Assembly (NCBI GenBank): GCA_937874185.1
Contig: CALNAK010000021.1
Coordinates: 372,001 to 436,000, forward strand
Direction: 5' to 3'
Source: an uncultured Lactobacillus sp.
GTDB taxonomy: Bacteria > Bacillota > Bacilli > Lactobacillales > Lactobacillaceae
DNA length: 64,000 nt
Each line of letters begins with the position of its first letter. Positions within the stretch are counted from its first letter, which is position 1. The notes under the pieces are model-generated. The model saw only the letters and a list, made by a program, of their open reading frames with translations, made no database searches and was not told the origin of the DNA. This document shows, piece after piece, positions 1 through 7,188 of this stretch. A program made the position numbers and the translations under genes.

Positions 1-25
1 AATAAGCATATTCAATTATCTTAGA

Positions 26-137
26 GAGCGGAACAAGGGTGCCCAGCTCCCGAGGATTGAGACTACTATCTCAGTCGACAACGAAGTGTCGGCAGAGATA
101 GTTGACTCAACCGGAAGGAGTTACCCTTGTTCCGCTC
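26..137. repeat. Long palindromic repeat (copy R1)
   Basis: The outer arms GAGCGGAACAAGGGT and ACCCTTGTTCCGCTC are exact inverted repeats. Inside are further nested arms (TTGAG/CTCAA, ACTATCTC/GAGATAGT, CGACA/TGTCG), so the whole element can fold into one long branched hairpin. The outer arms and the GGAACAAGGG motif recur near 5.3 kb and 38.6 kb, while the middle differs. It is non-coding as far as I can see. Confidence 0.8.
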
Positions 138-173
138 GTTTCCACTATAAAAATACAACAGCGCACTAAACGA

Positions 174-213
174 AAATAAATACCCCCAGTTCAAAAAAAG
201 AACTGAGGGTATT
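174..213. terminator. Bidirectional terminator
   Basis: ACCCCCAGTTC and GAACTGAGGGT form a stem with an A-rich 5' side and T-rich 3' side. It lies just past the stop of the minus-strand GyrI-like gene. Confidence 0.7.
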
Positions 214-236
214 TCCGTATCCAAGTTAAAATGAAA

Positions 237-860
237 TCAACCAACCCGATAACGAAGAACAGTCTTCAATCGACTAGCCTCAACACGCCGAGCATCAGAT
301 AAATAAATTTCTCGATGAATTTTAGAAATCCGTTTCTTACCATTTTTACTAACTTCATCATCTATCTTGGCAAAACTATCAGGCTCATCATCATAACTTC
401 CAACATGTAAAATCTGAGCCACATCCATCTCTGGAAAAGTCTTAATCTCCATCTCAGAAATCAAAGGTAAATTTTTCTTTTCCTGAACACTACTCAAAGT
501 TGGCTCAATCAATTCTTCAGGAACGAAATCAGGAACCCTAATCATAATGTCATAACTGAATTCATTTTTATCCAAATAGTCTAATTGTTGACCCTTTTCC
601 GTCAACGACCAAACACCCTCTAAAGGAAAAACCACATAATCATCAAATTCCATATTATTAGTCTGACAATATTTCTTATAGGCCGCCTTCAACCCATAAG
701 CAGCTGGATAAAGCGTCTGAACTCTTTCTTTGAATTCTGATTCATTAGGATTACCAGTTCCAGCTAGTGAAATAAATTTCTGCTCAGGAATCGTTAATAA
801 AACTGGTTTAGCCTTTGTTAGGTATAAATTCTTTTCCTGTTTTCGCCATTCATACTTCAT
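237..860 (-). CDS. GyrI-like small-molecule-binding domain protein
   Basis: A 207-residue soluble protein. The sequence reads like the stand-alone GyrI-like/effector-binding proteins: an N-terminal 'KPVLLTIPEQKFISLAGTGNPNESEF' type segment, a central W-S-L-T strand and a C-terminal 'SKIHREIYLSDARR' segment typical of this family's last strand and helix. Known relatives bind hydrophobic or cationic small molecules; the ligand here is unknown. I place the start at the ATG at 860 because TTGAGGT lies about 8 bases upstream. A longer TTG-initiated reading at 875 would consume that ribosome site. It is a single gene followed by a terminator; the two-component operon lies upstream on the same strand but ends in its own terminator. 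Confidence 0.75.
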   Translation of the reverse strand: MKYEWRKQEKNLYLTKAKPVLLTIPEQKFISLAGTGNPNESEFKERVQTLYPAAYGLKAAYKKYCQTNNMEFDDYVVFPLEGVWSLTEKGQQLDYLDKNEFSYDIMIRVPDFVPEELIEPTLSSVQEKKNLPLISEMEIKTFPEMDVAQILHVGSYDDEPDSFAKIDDEVSKNGKKRISKIHREIYLSDARRVEASRLKTVLRYRVG

Positions 861-903
861 CTTCACATACCTCAAATATTTTCTATAAAATATACTTTAT
901 ACC

Positions 904-935
904 AAAAAAGTACACCTACAATAGATGTACTTAAT
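904..935 (-). terminator. Terminator of the first two-component operon
   Basis: On the minus strand AAGTACATCT..AGGTGTACTT forms a hairpin followed by TTTTTT, directly after the histidine kinase stop. Confidence 0.7.
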
Positions 936-947
936 TTAATATCATTT

Positions 948-2438
948 TTATTGTTTATCATCAGGCTTATGTTCATAACCTTCATCAAACAAGGTTACCG
1001 CAAAGGTCGTTCCTTCATTAAGCTTACTCTTAACTTCAATTTCACCACCATGATTCTCAACCAATTGATGGACAATTGAAAGGCCTAATCCAGACTCACC
1101 ATATTTACGATTCTTACGTGATGGATCAGCCTTATAATAACGATCCCAAATATTCTTAACTTGATCTTCAGACATCCCCATCCCAGTATCGGAAACGGTA
1201 AAGACTGAGGCATGCCGTTCTTCATTTCTAATTCCACTAACAAAAATTTTACCATCATTAGTAAACTGAATAGCATTCTGCATAATGTTAAAGATAACTT
1301 GAACAAAACGATCATAGTCAGCGTAAGTTTTAACTGGACCATCAGTCGGTTTAAGAATCAACTCATCATTCGAGTCAGCCGCCTTCTTCTCAAGTTGTGA
1401 GGTAATATCATGCAAAGGTTTATTAGCGTCAAAGACACGTTTAGCCATAGTAATCTGGTTCGTTCTAATCTTCTCGTAATCAAGATTCTCATTAACCAAA
1501 CGGATCAAACGCTTTGTTTCATTACGCATCAACTGAATACTTTGACCCTTAGATTCTTCAGGAATAGCATCATATGCCAATCCCTCCAAAAGTCCATTAA
1601 TAGTCGTTAGCGGCGTCCTCATCTCATGTGATGCATCAGCCATGAATTCCTTACGACGTTGTTCCTGACGCTTAATTTCAGTATCTGAAGCCTCCAAAGA
1701 CCTAACCATTTGGTTAAAGTCATCTGCCAAATCATCCAATTCATCATGATTTTTACTTTCGATGTGAACTGAGAAGTCATTATTGGCAACTTTCTTCGTA
1801 GCACTACGCAAACGATTAATTCGATTGACTTGATACCTCGACAATAAAAAACTCAAGATAATCGCAGCTAATAGGGAAATTAAAAGTGCAAAATACAATC
1901 GACTGTTGATTTCACCGATATTAGTCTGTAACTCACTAACATCTGACCCAGCCCAGACCGCCGCAATCAATTTTCCATTTTGGAACCACGGCGTCAATAC
2001 GTAAACATAACTCCGATCATCATTCTTACGTAGACGAGGATTTCCCTCAGTATTTTGAATATTTTGAACATTGCGAATCGTCTTACCCTGCTTTAACTTT
2101 TTCCAGTAAGATTGCTTCAAATGCAATTTAACATTATCCGGTGGTGTTGGATAAACTTGATTATTATTGTAATCAAAAATAGCGAATTGAACATTTCGTT
2201 CTGAAAGAACTTGTTCAACCGTTCTAATATTATCACCCGTAATGTTGTGAATTTGATTAGTTTTTGGGTCTTTTTTCAAAGCTATCTTTTCCAAATTACC
2301 AGCATAGCTTTCCAAACTCTTATAAGTTCGGTTGTATTCCCAACTTGTCGAAGCACTCGTAACAGAGTACAAAATAATCCCCAAAGTTGTGAGAATAACA
2401 ATCAAAAAACTCAGCATATTTTGATAAATTAATTTCAT
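948..2438 (-). CDS. Sensor histidine kinase (HAMP, HisKA, HATPase)
   Basis: A 496-residue membrane kinase that partners the response regulator upstream. Visible layout: TM1 about 7-29, an extracytoplasmic sensor of about 150 residues, TM2 about 181-200, HAMP about 201-253, H-box ASHEMRTPL with phospho-acceptor His271, N-box (QNAIQF, near 388), G1 (SDTGMGMS) and G2 (GESGLGLS). All catalytic motifs look intact. The ATG overlaps the regulator's stop by one base (TAATG), so the two are translationally coupled. The extracytoplasmic domain resembles PAS-like folds of PhoR-type kinases, but the signal is not evident. The stimulus and regulon cannot be read from this window. Confidence 0.9.
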   Translation of the reverse strand: MKLIYQNMLSFLIVILTTLGIILYSVTSASTSWEYNRTYKSLESYAGNLEKIALKKDPKTNQIHNITGDNIRTVEQVLSERNVQFAIFDYNNNQVYPTPPDNVKLHLKQSYWKKLKQGKTIRNVQNIQNTEGNPRLRKNDDRSYVYVLTPWFQNGKLIAAVWAGSDVSELQTNIGEINSRLYFALLISLLAAIILSFLLSRYQVNRINRLRSATKKVANNDFSVHIESKNHDELDDLADDFNQMVRSLEASDTEIKRQEQRRKEFMADASHEMRTPLTTINGLLEGLAYDAIPEESKGQSIQLMRNETKRLIRLVNENLDYEKIRTNQITMAKRVFDANKPLHDITSQLEKKAADSNDELILKPTDGPVKTYADYDRFVQVIFNIMQNAIQFTNDGKIFVSGIRNEERHASVFTVSDTGMGMSEDQVKNIWDRYYKADPSRKNRKYGESGLGLSIVHQLVENHGGEIEVKSKLNEGTTFAVTLFDEGYEHKPDDKQ

Positions 2439-3187
2439 TAATCTTTAGCCTTTGCACCAGTATCGTCAAACTTGTAGCCCACACCCCAAACAGTTTCAAT
2501 AACCTGTGGACCAACCTTTTCAATCTTTTGACGAAGTTTCTTGATATGAGCATCGACAGTTCTTTCTTCACCAAAATAATCATAGTCCCAAACTTGTTCC
2601 AATAATTGTTCACGTGAAAAAACTTGTTTTGGCTTACTTGCCAAGGTTTTCAACAAATCAAATTCCTTAGGTGTTAAATCAGGAATTTCCTTATCACCTA
2701 AATAGGCTTCACGCGTATTAGAATTTAGTTTGAAGAACCCAGTATTGATGTCATAACCATCGTCAGCTTCCTCAACAGTTGCGTTGACACTTGTATTCTC
2801 AGCTAATTTTTCTGCTAGATTCTCATCACGTCTGTGAATAGCCTTCATTCTAGCAATCAAAGTAATTGGACTGAATGGTTTTGTAACATAATCGTCAGCA
2901 CCAAATTCCAAACCTAGAACTTGATCACTTTCAGTATCACGAGCTGTCAGCATGATAATGGGAACTGTTTTAGAAACCTTACGAATTTCCTTGGCAACTT
3001 CCATCCCATCTTTTCCAGGTAAATTCAAATCAAGCGTAATTATGTCCCAATCGTTAGGCTTTTCATTGAACATATCAACAGCTTCATTACCATCATAGGC
3101 GAAACTAGCTTCCCACTTCTCTTTTTGGAAAAACATCCCCATCATCTCGGAGACTGATTTATTATCTTCTATCATTAGTATTTTCAT
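2438..3187 (-). CDS. OmpR-family response regulator
   Basis: A 249-residue regulator with a receiver domain (acidic pair in MIEDN, phospho-acceptor Asp53 in TLDLNLPGKDG, conserved Thr in MLTARD, Lys in VTKPF) and a C-terminal winged helix ending with ERTVDAHIKKLRQKIE and GVGYKF. An extended acidic linker (about 125-145) separates the domains and is longer than usual. The start at 3187 is chosen because GGAGTGAT precedes it; the in-frame start three codons upstream overlaps that site. It is first in a two-gene operon with the kinase. Confidence 0.92.
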   Translation of the reverse strand: MKILMIEDNKSVSEMMGMFFQKEKWEASFAYDGNEAVDMFNEKPNDWDIITLDLNLPGKDGMEVAKEIRKVSKTVPIIMLTARDTESDQVLGLEFGADDYVTKPFSPITLIARMKAIHRRDENLAEKLAENTSVNATVEEADDGYDINTGFFKLNSNTREAYLGDKEIPDLTPKEFDLLKTLASKPKQVFSREQLLEQVWDYDYFGEERTVDAHIKKLRQKIEKVGPQVIETVWGVGYKFDDTGAKAKD

Positions 3188-3282
3188 TAATATCACTCCA
3201 TACGTTAAATTAGACTATATCATCTGTTCAAAAATTGTTACCATGTTATAAGTATACAAAATAAAATTAGGTTGGTGATCTT

Positions 3283-4059
3283 TTGCAAACAAATTATAAG
3301 GGAACTGTCTTCTTTGATTTAGATGGTACTTTACTAAACCACCATTCCGAAGTTGACCCCGATGTGGCCGAAGCTACTCGTGAGCTCAAACGAAATGGTT
3401 ACTTACCAGTAATCAATACCGGACGTTCTCCAATTGAAATCGAGCCCGTTACTAGTACAACCGATATTGACACTTACATTACTTTAGATGGTGCATTTGT
3501 TCAATCTGAAGGTAAAGTTATTTATGAAAATAATATTAAACCTGAATTGACTGAAAAACTTATTGCACAAGTTAAAAAATTTGATGACACCGTTAGCATG
3601 CACTCTTCTACGACAACACTTCTAAATGAAGTTAATCCATTCGTTGAAGAATTTTATAAGAGTGTCCATGTTGAACTTCCAGAAGTTGATCCTAAATATT
3701 ATTTAAATAATAAAGTCCAAATGGTCGTCATTGTTACACCTGATGACGGATCTAACTATCAAGAGCTTTTCGACGACCTCAAGTTCTACAAAACTGGTCC
3801 TTGTTCGGTTGATGCCGTAAACAAAGGTGTTTCCAAGATGAGTGGAATCAAACATCTACTCAAGGGTCTTGGATTGGAAGACAAGCCAGTTTATGCCTTT
3901 GGAGATGGAAACAACGACTTACCTATGATTGAATTTGCTGATTACAGTGTTGCCATGGGTAATGGTCTGGATGTCGTCAAGGATGCTGCTACTTATGTTA
4001 CCACTGAAAACGTTAACGGTGGTATCGTTAATGGCTTGAAACATTTCAATTTAATTTAA
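3283..4059 (+). CDS. Cof-type HAD-superfamily phosphatase
   Basis: A 258-residue HAD type IIB hydrolase. Motif I is FFDLDGTLL near the N terminus, motif II is the Thr of INTGRS, and motifs III/IV are the Lys near 'NKGVSKMSG' and GDGNNDLPM. The C2B cap lies between motifs II and III. Such enzymes dephosphorylate sugar phosphates, pyridoxal phosphate or flavin mononucleotide; the substrate is not predictable. The start is a TTG preceded by GGTGATC. It is divergent from the two-component operon with a shared promoter region of about 90 bases. Confidence 0.88.
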   Translation: MQTNYKGTVFFDLDGTLLNHHSEVDPDVAEATRELKRNGYLPVINTGRSPIEIEPVTSTTDIDTYITLDGAFVQSEGKVIYENNIKPELTEKLIAQVKKFDDTVSMHSSTTTLLNEVNPFVEEFYKSVHVELPEVDPKYYLNNKVQMVVIVTPDDGSNYQELFDDLKFYKTGPCSVDAVNKGVSKMSGIKHLLKGLGLEDKPVYAFGDGNNDLPMIEFADYSVAMGNGLDVVKDAATYVTTENVNGGIVNGLKHFNLI

Positions 4060-4075
4060 TTGAAATATTATAAAA

Positions 4076-4124
4076 ACTAAGGAGATTAAGAATTCCTAAC
4101 TGGGAATCTTTAATCTCCTTTTTC
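4076..4124. terminator. Bidirectional terminator
   Basis: AAGGAGATTAAGAATTCC and GGGAATCTTTAATCTCCTT form a long stem followed by T-rich sequence. It separates two convergent genes. Confidence 0.85.
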
Positions 4125-5119
4125 TATGCTTTGATAACAACCTTGCCCATCATGTGTCCAGCCTCAACTAACGCTGTAGCTTTCTTAATATTCTCCAAAT
4201 TAAAGCCGTTGAAAACTCGAGTAACAGTTGAACGAATCATCCCATTATCCAAACCATCGGCTAACTTTTCCAAATAGGCACCTTGAGTCGACATTGAATC
4301 TAATTTATACATTGATTTGGTGAACATCCACTCCCAAGCAAAATCGACGGACTTTTGTTTCAAGTCCATAATCTGTGAATCTCGCAAGTTTGTGATTGTC
4401 GCAAAAATTCCGAACGGTTTGATCAATTGCACAATTTCTTTCCAATGTGGATCATTGTCACTTAGGCCCAAAATGTAATCAACATTCTCAATTCCTAGGT
4501 CATTGATTTGCTTAACTAAGTCATGATGATGATTTACAACTAAGTCAGCATCCAAGTCTTTGACCCATTGAACCTTTTCTGGAGTCGAAGCCGTCGCAAT
4601 TACACGTAAGCCTGCCAAGTGTGCTAGTTGGATGGCAATAGATCCTACACCACCCGCGCCATTGATGATTAAGATAGTTTTATCACGGTTATCAGCGATT
4701 GAATTAATATGTAGTTTTTCGAATAATAACTCACTCGCAGTCAAAGTAACCAACGGCATTGCCACGCTACGCTCAATAGAGGTGTCGCTAGGAGCTTTCG
4801 CAACGATTCTCTCATCAATCAGTTCATACTCTTGATATGAGCCGTCACGTGAATAATCACCCGCAAAAAAGACTTTGTCCCCAGGAACAAAATTTTGGAC
4901 ATCTGCACCAATTTCCTCAACAATTCCATAGCCATCATATCCAAGAATCTTAGGCTCAGTGAGTTCACCTGATATCTTTTTTCTAGTTGCAATATCGACA
5001 GGATTAATTGAAACGCCTTGAATTTTAACTAAAATATCACGTCCGGTTGGAGTTTCTTTTGGTTTATCAAATTCTACAAAACTATCTGAACTATTATTAG
5101 TTACACCAAATGCCTTCAT
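4124..5119 (-). CDS. Zinc-type alcohol dehydrogenase-like / quinone oxidoreductase
   Basis: A 331-residue medium-chain dehydrogenase/reductase. It has the GroES-like N-terminal fold (GRDILVKIQGVSINPVD, GYDGYGIVEE) and a Rossmann NADPH-binding segment with INGAGGVGSIAIQLAHLAG. The Cys/His ligands for catalytic and structural zinc are absent, which fits the zinc-independent quinone-oxidoreductase branch ('zinc-binding alcohol dehydrogenase family' by name only). It probably reduces quinones or enones with NADPH. It is monocistronic, with its own terminator at 5233-5283. Confidence 0.85.
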   Translation of the reverse strand: MKAFGVTNNSSDSFVEFDKPKETPTGRDILVKIQGVSINPVDIATRKKISGELTEPKILGYDGYGIVEEIGADVQNFVPGDKVFFAGDYSRDGSYQEYELIDERIVAKAPSDTSIERSVAMPLVTLTASELLFEKLHINSIADNRDKTILIINGAGGVGSIAIQLAHLAGLRVIATASTPEKVQWVKDLDADLVVNHHHDLVKQINDLGIENVDYILGLSDNDPHWKEIVQLIKPFGIFATITNLRDSQIMDLKQKSVDFAWEWMFTKSMYKLDSMSTQGAYLEKLADGLDNGMIRSTVTRVFNGFNLENIKKATALVEAGHMMGKVVIKA

Positions 5120-5232
5120 ATTTATCTAACCTCTTTTATAATTACCTTTATTTTACAACAAAAATGGATTAGATAAAATTTTCCGTGTTTACGTGATAAT
5201 ATTGGTCCTACTTACTTATCAAATAAAACCTT

Positions 5233-5283
5233 TAGGGTAAAAAAATATCGTCAATTCAAATTACGAATTGACGATATTTTAGT
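5233..5283 (-). terminator. Terminator after the quinone oxidoreductase
   Basis: ATATCGTCAATTC and GAATTGACGATAT form a 13-bp stem flanked by A and T runs. It lies about 110 bases upstream of the oxidoreductase start, so on the minus strand it would end a transcript arriving from the repeat side; it may equally serve the plus strand. It is a strong hairpin whose assignment to a gene is uncertain. Confidence 0.6.
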
Positions 5284-5315
5284 ATTGGAATGCTCAATTT
5301 TTGTTTGGCTTTTCT

Positions 5316-5438
5316 AAACGAGTTCCACAAGGGTAACCCATTCCGGTTTGCCTGATTTCCCAAATCATGTGCAAAGTACGCACATAATTCGTGAAATCCT
5401 GCAAATCCTCGTGGGCTGACCACCCTTGTTCCGCTCTC
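5316..5438 (-). repeat. Palindromic repeat (copy R2a)
   Basis: Outer arms ACAAGGGT and ACCCTTGT; inner arms GATTTCCCAAATCATGTGC and GCACATAATTCGTGAAATC pair almost completely. Same family as the repeats at 26, 5444, 38600 and 38702. It joins the next copy through the linker CTCTATCCGAAACGAG. Confidence 0.85.
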
Positions 5439-5443
5439 TATCC

Positions 5444-5565
5444 GAAACGAGTTCCAAGCAACAGATTCCTATGCTTTGCTACAGACCAGAAATCACACGC
5501 AAAATCGCGTGTGATTTCTAGCCTTAGGCAAATGCTCAGAATCAAAACGTTGCTTTCCACTCTCT
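5444..5565 (-). repeat. Palindromic repeat (copy R2b)
   Basis: Arms CCAAGCAACAGATTC..and..TTGCTTTCC enclose the hairpin GAAATCACACGC/GCGTGTGATTTC. It ends within a few bases of the stop codon of the 3D-domain gene, so it may double as that gene's terminator. Confidence 0.75.
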
Positions 5566-6252
5566 TTAACCTACTATCTCAACTGTTGCACTTGTAATTC
5601 CATATGAAGGAATCATGCTGTTTGGCATGGCAACGTCAATTTGGTGTGGATTACTATAGGCGAATGTTCCTGTATCATTAACTGTTCGATACCAAACATC
5701 TCCTTGAGCTGTAGTAATCTTTAGGCGTGACCAACGTGGGATAACGCTTAGGTTAGTAGCAACTCCTGAATAACCCATATCTGATCCTAAAACTGCTGGA
5801 TCATAAAAACTAATTTTGAACGTACCAACATTTCTTGTAGCTGGTTGCGTTGTTTGTTGTGTTTGTGTCTGATACTCAACTGGTGCTTCTGAAGCTGATT
5901 GAGTAATGGCTTGTTGTGATTCTTCTATTTGTTCTGGTTGTGAAACTTGGACTGGTGCATGATCAACATCTTTATCAGATGTGACTTCTCCCATATTAGG
6001 GTCCTTTTCACTACTTTGGATACCAGGCATAAATTCTTTGTTGTCTGGTAAAGATACTTTTTTGTTTAGTGTGTCAGCATCTTCATCAACCTTTTCTTTT
6101 GTTTCCAAATTGGTTAATGTTCTCTCAAAATCTGTTGCATTACTTACTTGGTCTGATGATGAATCTGCAGCATAGGCAACAGAATATCCCATTCCCCCTG
6201 TAATTATCAAACTGATAAAAAGTAACGCTTCTAATTTAATTTGCTTTAGCAA
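5566..6252 (-). CDS. Secreted 3D-domain protein (RpfB/MltA-like fold)
   Basis: A 228-residue exported protein. A hydrophobic signal peptide (about 8-29, ending AYA) is followed by a low-complexity Glu/Gln/Thr-rich linker to about residue 140 and then a C-terminal 3D domain (FKISFYDPAVLGSDMGYSG; VNDTGTF; HQIDVAMP). The name refers to three conserved Asp residues; related domains occur in cell-wall lytic enzymes such as Rpf/MltA-like proteins. The start is a TTG preceded by GGGGAGAG. The domain is closely similar to the LysM-3D protein at 38831, but this copy has no LysM motif. Tandem palindromic repeats follow its stop, exactly as for the 38831 gene. Confidence 0.85.
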   Translation of the reverse strand: MLKQIKLEALLFISLIITGGMGYSVAYAADSSSDQVSNATDFERTLTNLETKEKVDEDADTLNKKVSLPDNKEFMPGIQSSEKDPNMGEVTSDKDVDHAPVQVSQPEQIEESQQAITQSASEAPVEYQTQTQQTTQPATRNVGTFKISFYDPAVLGSDMGYSGVATNLSVIPRWSRLKITTAQGDVWYRTVNDTGTFAYSNPHQIDVAMPNSMIPSYGITSATVEIVG

Positions 6253-6568
6253 CTAATCTCTCCCCGGTTTTATGTTTACCAGAAGTCACTATACAAGATA
6301 AATATTTCAATTGTATTACACACACAATAAGAAAATTCGAATAGGAGCCAATTCTGTAACCTTTCTGTAATCATAGTCATTTTTAGTTATTAAATTTAGA
6401 TTTTTTTAACAAAAATGATGATTCGTACCACATTGTGATTTGTTTATCAATATTTTTGTAACCGATTACTATAAAAATAAATTTATTTTTGTTTGCGAGA
6501 ACAAATATTTGTTCATTAAATTTTTTTGTGGTAATTTAACAATAACAAATGTGATGGAGGAATTTTAT
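6253..6568. other. Intergenic region with divergent promoters
   Basis: About 316 bases between two divergent genes, very AT-rich. Apart from the palindrome at 6499-6514 and the AT palindrome AAAAATAAATTTATTTTT at about 6473-6490, I see no gene. An upstream in-frame extension of the reductase (from 6440) lacks a ribosome site and is rejected. Confidence 0.5.
6499..6514. promoter_or_regulatory. Palindromic operator candidate
   Basis: GAACAAATATTTGTTC is a perfect 16-base palindrome 55 bases before the FMN reductase start. Position and symmetry suggest a repressor site, but the regulator is unknown. Confidence 0.4.
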
Positions 6569-7117
6569 ATGTCAGAAAAAATTGCAGTTTTAGTTGGTAG
6601 TTTACGTAAAGGTTCATTCTCAAAACAAATCGCTAAAAATTTGGTTAAATTATTCCCTAGTGACTACGAACCAGAATTTATCGAAATTGGTAACTTGCCA
6701 TTATATAATGAGGATATTGATACACCTGAAAATGTCCCTGCAGAATATACAGCATTCAGAGACCAAATCAAAGATGTTAAAGGTGTGCTATTCGTAACAC
6801 CAGAATACAACCGTTCAGTACCTGCCGCATTGAAGAATGCACTTGATGTTGGTTCACGTCCATACGGACAAAGCGTTTGGAATGAAAAACCAGCCGCAAT
6901 CGTCAGTGTATCACCTGGTGCTATTAGTGGATTCGGTGCTAACCACCACTTACGTCAATCATTGGTATTCTTGAACATGCCTACACTTCAACAACCAGAA
7001 GCTTATATTGGTAATGTTACTAACATTCTTGATGATAAAGGCAACGTTTCTGAAGGAACAGTTGGCTTCTTACAAAGTATCGTTGATGCTTACGTTAAAC
7101 TTCTAAATAGATATTAA
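6569..7117 (+). CDS. NAD(P)H-dependent FMN reductase
   Basis: A 182-residue flavodoxin-fold reductase. The FMN-phosphate loop is GSLRKGSFSKQ near the N terminus and the second flavin-binding motif is TPEYNRSVPAALKNALD near the middle; GAISGFGANHHLRQ contributes the third loop. It matches the NADPH-dependent FMN/azo/chromate reductase family (YieF/ChrR-like), which reduces quinones, azo dyes or metals using FMN. I chose the ATG at 6569 because GGAGG is placed 8 bases before it. It is a single gene ended by the terminator at 7136-7175, with a palindromic operator candidate upstream. Confidence 0.9.
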   Translation: MSEKIAVLVGSLRKGSFSKQIAKNLVKLFPSDYEPEFIEIGNLPLYNEDIDTPENVPAEYTAFRDQIKDVKGVLFVTPEYNRSVPAALKNALDVGSRPYGQSVWNEKPAAIVSVSPGAISGFGANHHLRQSLVFLNMPTLQQPEAYIGNVTNILDDKGNVSEGTVGFLQSIVDAYVKLLNRY

Positions 7118-7135
7118 TTTATAATTACGCAATCA

Positions 7136-7176
7136 AAAAATCGGATTCTTCTATTATATATAGAAGTAATCTGATT
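7136..7176. terminator. Bidirectional terminator
   Basis: AAAAATCGGATTCTTCTAT and ATAGAAGTAATCTGATTTTTT form the stem between the convergent reductase and glucosidase genes. Confidence 0.8.
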
Positions 7177-7188
7177 TTTTTGTTTGCT